A stretch of DNA of 64,000 nt, taken from positions 9,176,001-9,240,000 of the forward strand of contig OY292279.1 of the NCBI GenBank assembly GCA_958496175.1. Direction: 5' to 3'. The stretch comes from Sisyra terminalis (taxonomy: Eukaryota > Arthropoda > Insecta > Neuroptera > Sisyridae). Below the pieces are notes generated by a model. It ran no database searches, had not been told where the DNA came from, and saw nothing but the letters and a program-made list of their open reading frames with translations. A program made the position numbers and the translations under genes. Shown here piece after piece: positions 58,271 through 64,000 of the stretch (the first letter of the stretch is position 1; every line of letters begins with the position of its first letter).

Positions 58271-59831
58271 AATTGTCTTTCACTATCTCCCAAAAACGAA
58301 AAAAAAATTTGAACAACTTTCATCAAGGGAAACAATATGCTAGACACTATTATGCAATTATTGAAGCTAGAGAATAAAAAAAATGGTCAACTAGAAAGTT
58401 AGCTAATTGCGGTACCGTGGTACTCGCGAGTATAAGATTAGGGACCCCTAGGAGTACACCTTTATACCTAGACATGACAAAAACGAAAACTTATAAAAAT
58501 TTCGAAATCAATACATATTTTTTGATTAAAAAATTCCCCATATTTCATCCCTTATTCTGATTGAATTTTAAACTTTCATAAAATCGAAAAGCCCATTAAA
58601 GCTCATTACACTGTAAATAAAACTCTTTTATCATCTCCCGAAAATTGTATAACCAATCAAATCATGAAATTTATTAACCAAAAACCCCAAATTTCCATTG
58701 TCTCGTTTGACAAGGCTTGAAAAGCTTCAGTCGAAAAAAAAACTTCCCCATTCAGCTATAGGTACACCAATATTAATATTCCACACAATTTTAAAAGCTC
58801 TCTAAAATTCATCAGAAAATAGACGAGACTGAATAATTAAAACAAAAAAAAAACACCCACTCGAGTCTTTAAATAATAAAAGCTCCATTTTTATGTTGCA
58901 TTTTAAATCTTTTTTTTCCCTATTTCACTATTACATATCCTATTATTCCATACGTTTTCTACATTTGTACGGTAAAAACTGTGGATGTGAGTAGAGTATG
59001 TAGAGAGATACCTCCACATATTATGTGAATATATAGATATATATGTTTAAAATACAAATAATAGAGTAAAATGCAGTCGGACAGAAAATCTGCAATTTCA
59101 TCATATTTTAAAACATGCAAGGGTAGTTTTTAAACTTAACAATGCACTTTTTATCTCCCTCCTCGTCTCTCGTGTTTCACATACATACATATATATGCAT
59201 TTATTTCAAATTGCATCTGCATAATATGGAAACATTTTTATTTTATAAATTTTATTTAATTAGACTGTAAAGTTTCAGACAAATTTGAGCACAAAATAGA
59301 AATTAAACGTATTTTATTTGTTTTAAATGAAATCCAATTTTTATGATTGGCATAATTGAAATCTCTTAAACAACGCCTACTTGCTTCTCAAATTAATGTC
59401 AACCACCAACGCCAACCACGATAATTGAAATTATTTTTTTCCGGTCCATTGAAATGCAAGACCCTATCGTGTAGTCATACAAATTAAAATTTTATTATAA
59501 ACTCATACTTTTCCTCCTCAATGGAAAACGTATAAATGTTTTAAACAACATGCAATTATCATAATTGACGACATTAAATACGAACAATCCTCGTCTATAA
59601 AGGAATCGTTTTAAGGGAACATTCCGGTAGAAAATGGGCCTCAGTATATTTATTTTACTCTACAAAAATATATGGGTTCAAAGAGGGGTTACTTATAAAT
59701 TACAAAGGATAATTTTTGCAAACTTTAAACTTCTTTTCTTCTCCAAAAGGAAGACCAAACTATAATTTTGTAAACCAAACAGGAGAAGTTAAAAATTCAG
59801 AATTATTTCTTGAAAATTTTTACAGTTTAAA
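58271..59831. other. AT-rich stretch with a possible hAT fragment
   Basis: Near 58410-58470, GGTACCGTGGTACTCGCGAG and GGGACCCCTAGGAGTAC resemble the subterminal GGTAC/CCCCTAGG words of some hAT MITEs, but no ends are clear. The rest is unique. GTTTTAAGGGAACATTCCGG at 59607 looks like a single TTAA-type end without a partner. Confidence 0.35.
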
Positions 59832-60400
59832 ACAAAGAAACTTTTGTTGCCTATTTACCTAAATAATTGTATTATTCAGAACACAAAGTATAGATAAAAG
59901 GAATCCATACGTTAGAAAAAAAAAACATCAATTTGAGGTGCAGTACCGGTAGATCACGCTACTCTTCAAAAAGCAGGTGGTTATTAACAATTGAGAATCT
60001 TCAGAGATGTGGCGCCGCTACAAGAGTGTCCAAAAAACTAACTTATGTTACCTTAGTTACCATACATAAAGAACATTGTTTCAGGTTAAGTTATTATTGC
60101 AAACACAAAGAAACTTTTGTTGCCTATTTATATGAATAACCGTATTATTCAGGACATAAAGTATAGAAAAAAGGAACCCATACGTTAGAAAAGAAGCATC
60201 AATTTGAAGTGCAGTACCAGTAGATCCTGCTACTCTTCAAAAAGCAGGTGGTTATTAACAATTGAGAATTTTAAGCTTCTGAGATGTGGCGCCAACACAA
60301 GAGTGTCCAAAGAACTAACTTATTTTACCTTAGTTACCTTACATAAAGTGCATAGTTTCGGGTTAAGTTAGTACTGCAAACACACTAATGGCGACGCCAC
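59832..60400. repeat. 273-bp tandem duplication with an inverted-repeat MITE at its right end
   Basis: CTTTTGTTGCCTATTTA recurs at 59841 and 60114. Both units hold CATACGTTAGAAAA, GTGCAGTACC(G/A)GTAGATC, CTACTCTTCAAAAAGCAGGT and GATGTGGCGCC. In unit 2, TGAGATGTGGCG (about 60279) is inverted as CGCCACATTTCTCA (about 60390-60404), marking a ~125-bp hairpin. Confidence 0.8.
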
Positions 60401-61399
60401 ATTTCTCATCATTCATCACAATGTTGGAATACCTTCTTAAAATGCTAATAATGTCAGAAAAAAGAATTATGCCTCGATTTGTTATTGGTGCGAAAAAACC
60501 TATACTTCAGACTCCTTGAATCTAAAATTCGTGATTCAAGAAGTCATATTCAGAATAAATGTAATGTATAATAGTAATTATTTAAGTTTGAAAAAAAAAC
60601 TGGAGAAATATTTCTATTTTTTTTACGAATTTTATATGACTTAAGATCACTAAATAAATCCCCGATTTGACAATATATTTAGCACCTTTGTTGACAGACC
60701 CACGTAATTTTCGATTAGTACTAAACTCATAAAGGAAAGTATATGGAAAATGAGTAAAATAAGTAAACCGGGGACTTAATACTATAACAAAAGATCTAAC
60801 ATCTGAAATTATGTAACTTTTGCTTGTTTATTTCTTGCATTTTTCTTGCATATTTCTTGCAAAAAAAATACCGGAACGCACCCTTAAATTCCACGCCTAT
60901 GCTAATCCCTTAAGTGTACTCCGAAACATCCCCCTTGCAAGCAGAATACAGAAAAAAAAGAAGTTAAAATTTAAAAAGGAAAATTAAAATGGTGCAAGAG
61001 CCAGCAACAGGGGGTGGGAAATTTTATCGTTGTTATCGTTGTGTCCTTCGTTATAAACGTCGCGTTTCCACTGTACTTGGCGAAAACGTTGGGGCCTCGT
61101 TAAGAGATTAAAAGACAATTAAACAAGATTAAAAATTAATGACGATTCACTCATTAGAATAATACACAAGCTTTGTCAAGTTTCAAAAAGATTACATTTG
61201 TATGTCGCTTGCCAGGAAGATGCAATGGGGAGGAAAATGATGAAGTAGATGCAATTTACACAGGGGTGTACAACTAATTCCAAAGAAAATATACGCATCG
61301 CTAACCCCATTTGTTGTACCATAATTTTGAGTTTCAAATATGTTGCAAAAACATTGTTAAAGTAAAGATCTCAATAAATTTTCCTAAGAGTTTTAAAAA
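60401..61399. other. AT-rich stretch, nothing recognised
   Basis: TTTCTTGCATTTTTCTTGCA-type short tandem words near 60830-60860. The block at 61010-61130 is less AT-rich and unique. No gene. Confidence 0.35.
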
Positions 61400-62600
61400 A
61401 ACCTTGAAATTTCGAGATTTTTGCATTATTTTTATAGGGCATAAATCGATTTACATGTATTAAATAGTATTTAGATACGATAGATACAAAGGGAAAGTAG
61501 AAGTTCCTATGAAAAAAGAAAGAAGAGGAAGTGAAATCTAAGAATTATCAGCAAAAAGGAAGACAATCCCGATTTAAGGGTGGATCACCGTCAGAAAAAA
61601 AAATCGATTTTTTTTTCCATAAATGTCTTCTTATTATATTCAAGAATAACGTGTTAAAAGGATTGGAATAGCTGACTAATGTATTTTCACTGATACAAAT
61701 TGAATAAATTGATAATAACATAAAAACATATCTTAAAAAAACTTTAAATGCGTTTTTCCCGAAATCAACTTTTTAAAACTGGGAGACAAGATTTCTCAGA
61801 AACTATCCGACGGATTGACTTGAAACTGGAGAGTGTTATAGTTCAACACGTCTTCTTGGTACTGAACCTCTGAAATTGGCCAAACCTCCCCCCTCAAAGT
61901 GGGAGAGGAGGAAAGGTCCAAAAAAAGGTCGTTTTTTATAACTTTTTTTTCAAAGTCGCGCCATTTTGTGAATTTTCAACTTTTTCCGGATTTTCGAGGT
62001 TCAGTACCAAGAAAATGCATTACCAAAACCTACATTCTTTGGAAAATCATGATCCGACTTCCGGTTTCTGAGAAAACTTGTCTCTCGTTTGCCTCCTCAT
62101 TTTTGAGGACCGTTTTTCAAAGCGCTGTAAAAGGGGGAGGAGGGGACATATCGGGGCAAATAAAAAAAAATAGTTCAAAACTTCAACTTTTACATGCCGA
62201 AGACCGTTTTTTAATATCTCTAAAAAAAATGGCAGCAGTTTTAAAAGTCATTTTTTTTTACGTTCTGACGGTGATCTACCCTTAAAGAGCCTCCCCATGG
62301 ACAAGTTTGGAAACTCTCCAAAAGCTTTTACAGCTTTAATGAGATGTAATGCCATATCTATCCAATTCTTCAGATCCGGCATTTTTAGATAATCATTGAT
62401 TCCAGTCTATACAACATTTTTTATATGACAAAACCTTTACGTCACATGAAGAGGTCAAAAATCACCTGGATCGGTTTTAAGTATCCAAAAACATCAATTT
62501 TATGAGCTTGGAATCATACTACTACCAAAAATACGACAAAAATAATTGGACTAGACTAAATCATATATAATCCAATAAAATATTTATATACTATGGTGAA
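61400..62600 (+). pseudogene. mariner relic, copy 2, interrupted by a TTAA element
   Basis: Flanks 61400-61577 and 62286-62600 together match 57783-58270 with high identity (for example GGGAAAGTAGAAGTTCCTAT, CAAAAAGGAAGACAATCCCG, CACCTGGATCGGTTTT). The C-terminal mariner frame after the insertion has a stop in place of the second half of DRFLVPK. Confidence 0.8.
61574..62285. mobile_element. 704-bp TTAA-target element with a documented empty site
   Basis: Element 61578-62281 flanked by TTAA (61574-61577, 62282-62285). Ends GGGTGGATCACCGTCAGAA and, inverted, GGGTAGATCACCGTCAGAA. The paralog at about 57955-57975 reads CCCGATTTATAGAG where this copy, minus the element and one TTAA, reads CCCGATTTAAAGAG. 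It contains a 128-codon open frame (61899-62285) without family resemblance, and AAATGCGTTTTTCCC near 61746. Confidence 0.9.
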
Positions 62601-64000
62601 ATTTTCTTTCACTTTCCCCCGACGGGGCTTAGGGAAACGTTGATTTACAGTACAGTTATACAAGAGAAAAATAAACCAATTTTCCTGGTTCTTCAAAAAT
62701 TAGATATGAGACAATTGATACAATCACTTGACGGATTTACGTTGCAAAAATTATAATTCATTGCCAATTCGATATCGAGATTGCAACGTTAATTTGATGA
62801 AACAAACGCAACACAGTCGATAGGGCACTCAACGTATATGGAAACAAATAAATTAAAAATCAATTTCATGAAATTTCCATTAAGCCAACGTCAAAACAAT
62901 GTAACCTCATCAAAAACATACAAAATCATTTGTTCACATTTGCAAATATCTCGTTTGTAATTAAATTTAGTAATTCAGTCATAATAAAACAATCCGTAAT
63001 TAAAACTCGAGCTTTATCTCATGCTTGAATGAATGGGAAAAGCTCTAAACGAAATGGCCCTCTTTAAAATTTATCACCGAGAGATGAACACTTTAAAATA
63101 TATAATACAATGTCGCTGTCTTTGTTTCGATTTCAGTTTATTTCCATTTCGTGTAAATTATGATGATAAATTTCCCCATCATCCCCCTTATTAAACAGCG
63201 CAAAAAAGTAGACACTGTATAAGAGGGGGAGGGGGCGAGCGCTGAGGTAAATGCACAGCACCGAACAATTTTCAACCCCTTCGCACCTACATGCCATCTC
63301 CCAACATCCCCGCAAAGCACTGCATTGCCTCCTCCACCCCCAAATGCTTGTTTATGTCGGGGGATTTTTCATGAGGCAAAAAGTTATTTTGATTCCCTGC
63401 TAGTTCGACGAGTAATCAATCAAACTGAAACGTCAAAAAACGATCTGATAATTACCAATTAATCATTTTATTGAGTTTCAAAATAAATGCAATAATAAAA
63501 GAATAAATTTCCATTCATTTTTTAATTTTATTTTCAAATGAAAAAATCCAGGCGAAAATAAAATAGTTTAGTTTGTCGAATGACTATTAAAGAATTATAA
63601 TCAAATTTATTTTTCGACCAATGTTGATAAAAGCTCAATGTGAAATTCCACACTAATATTATGAATTTGTGGGGTTATTCTTCGGTGATTTATAAATCGG
63701 TCAAATTAAAAGATAGAAAACAAAAATTGGTTTTAAATGCTCATTATTTCGACTATGAAATATTACCTACAAAATAGACTACCACAATGCAATGCTTATA
63801 AACAGGAGTTTAAAAACAGTTCTTCTTATAACACGAATTATTTAACTTTGCAGACTTTTGATTTATTTAAAAAAAATCGTCAAAAATATTAATTAAGTAT
63901 TAATTAAAATTAAACATCGTTGGTATTTTCCATCCACATTCTAAAGAACTTCTGGTTATACATAAAAGCTCACAAAAATAATTATTCCAATGTAATAACA
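62601..64000. other. Unique stretch, no gene seen
   Basis: The block at 63170-63370 is the most GC-rich unique part of the window (AGAGGGGGAGGGGGCGAGCG), with open frames on the minus strand in two phases, neither convincing. It could be regulatory or an untranslated exon. Confidence 0.35.

Noticed and set aside
61899..62285. 128-codon frame as a transposase gene of the TTAA element
   Set aside because: No DDE-type motifs or cysteine-rich domain; the frame includes the terminal repeat and is likely chance in a low-stop stretch.
63133..63320. Two overlapping minus-strand frames in the GC-rich block
   Set aside because: Both phases are open because of composition; neither shows a family match or splice signals.

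Overview
The window reads as nuclear DNA of an insect (or another arthropod). It is strongly AT-rich and has no long open reading frame. It is packed with decayed transposable elements of kinds common in insects: RNase-H-bearing and Jockey-like LINEs, mariner, hAT, a Helitron, TTAA-target MITEs and long foldback elements. The one host coding segment I can defend is a single internal exon on the minus strand at 18723-18846. It has a clean 3' splice site and GTAAGT donor and encodes the C-terminal half of the methyl-CpG-binding domain of an MBD5/MBD6-type protein (Drosophila six-banded, sba). Most of the window is therefore best read as large introns and flanks of this gene, filled by mobile DNA. 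Which other genes, if any, lie in the window cannot be settled from sequence alone.

Layout. 0-0.8 kb: a ~134-bp satellite whose unit is a piece of a LINE C-terminal tail. 2.5-9.9 kb: a hAT MITE, minus-strand LINE relics (RT/RNase H and 3' tail), a TTAA-type element, and the first foldback elements with a hammerhead-ribozyme-like CTGATGA...GAAA core. 13.0-14.6 kb: a 445-bp satellite. 16.4-17.1 kb: two more hammerhead-like foldbacks, one with a 12-bp target duplication. 18.7 kb: the MBD exon. 19.9-27.5 kb: hairpin MITEs, two hAT MITEs with exact 8-bp duplications, a (TA)n run, a pogo/Tigger-like fragment, a ~780-bp palindrome and another hammerhead-like foldback. 29.5-30.7 kb: a tandem pair of LINE 3' ends. 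32.7-41.8 kb: tandem repeats, a Helitron, a triplicated ~240-bp repeat and a TTAA-type element. 43.0-44.8 kb: a tandem duplication interrupted by a hAT, then a nested pair of DNA transposons. 46.2-48.4 kb: a Jockey-like LINE interrupted by a second, 5'-truncated LINE with exact target duplication. 49-54.4 kb: RNase H relic, TTAA MITE, hAT-like MITE, and an 807-bp palindrome with 9-bp duplication. 55.6 kb: another 12-bp-TSD hammerhead-like foldback. 57.6-62.6 kb: duplicated mariner relics, one copy holding a TTAA element whose empty site is preserved in the other copy.

The elements form a stratified record rather than a working gene set: nesting, target duplications and paralogous empty sites give relative ages. 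The most unusual theme is a group of inverted-repeat elements in which three unrelated stem sequences are each held between a constant CTGATGAA and GAAA. This pattern resembles the hammerhead ribozymes of Penelope-like retroelements. The second theme is conversion of a LINE 3' tail into a tandem satellite.
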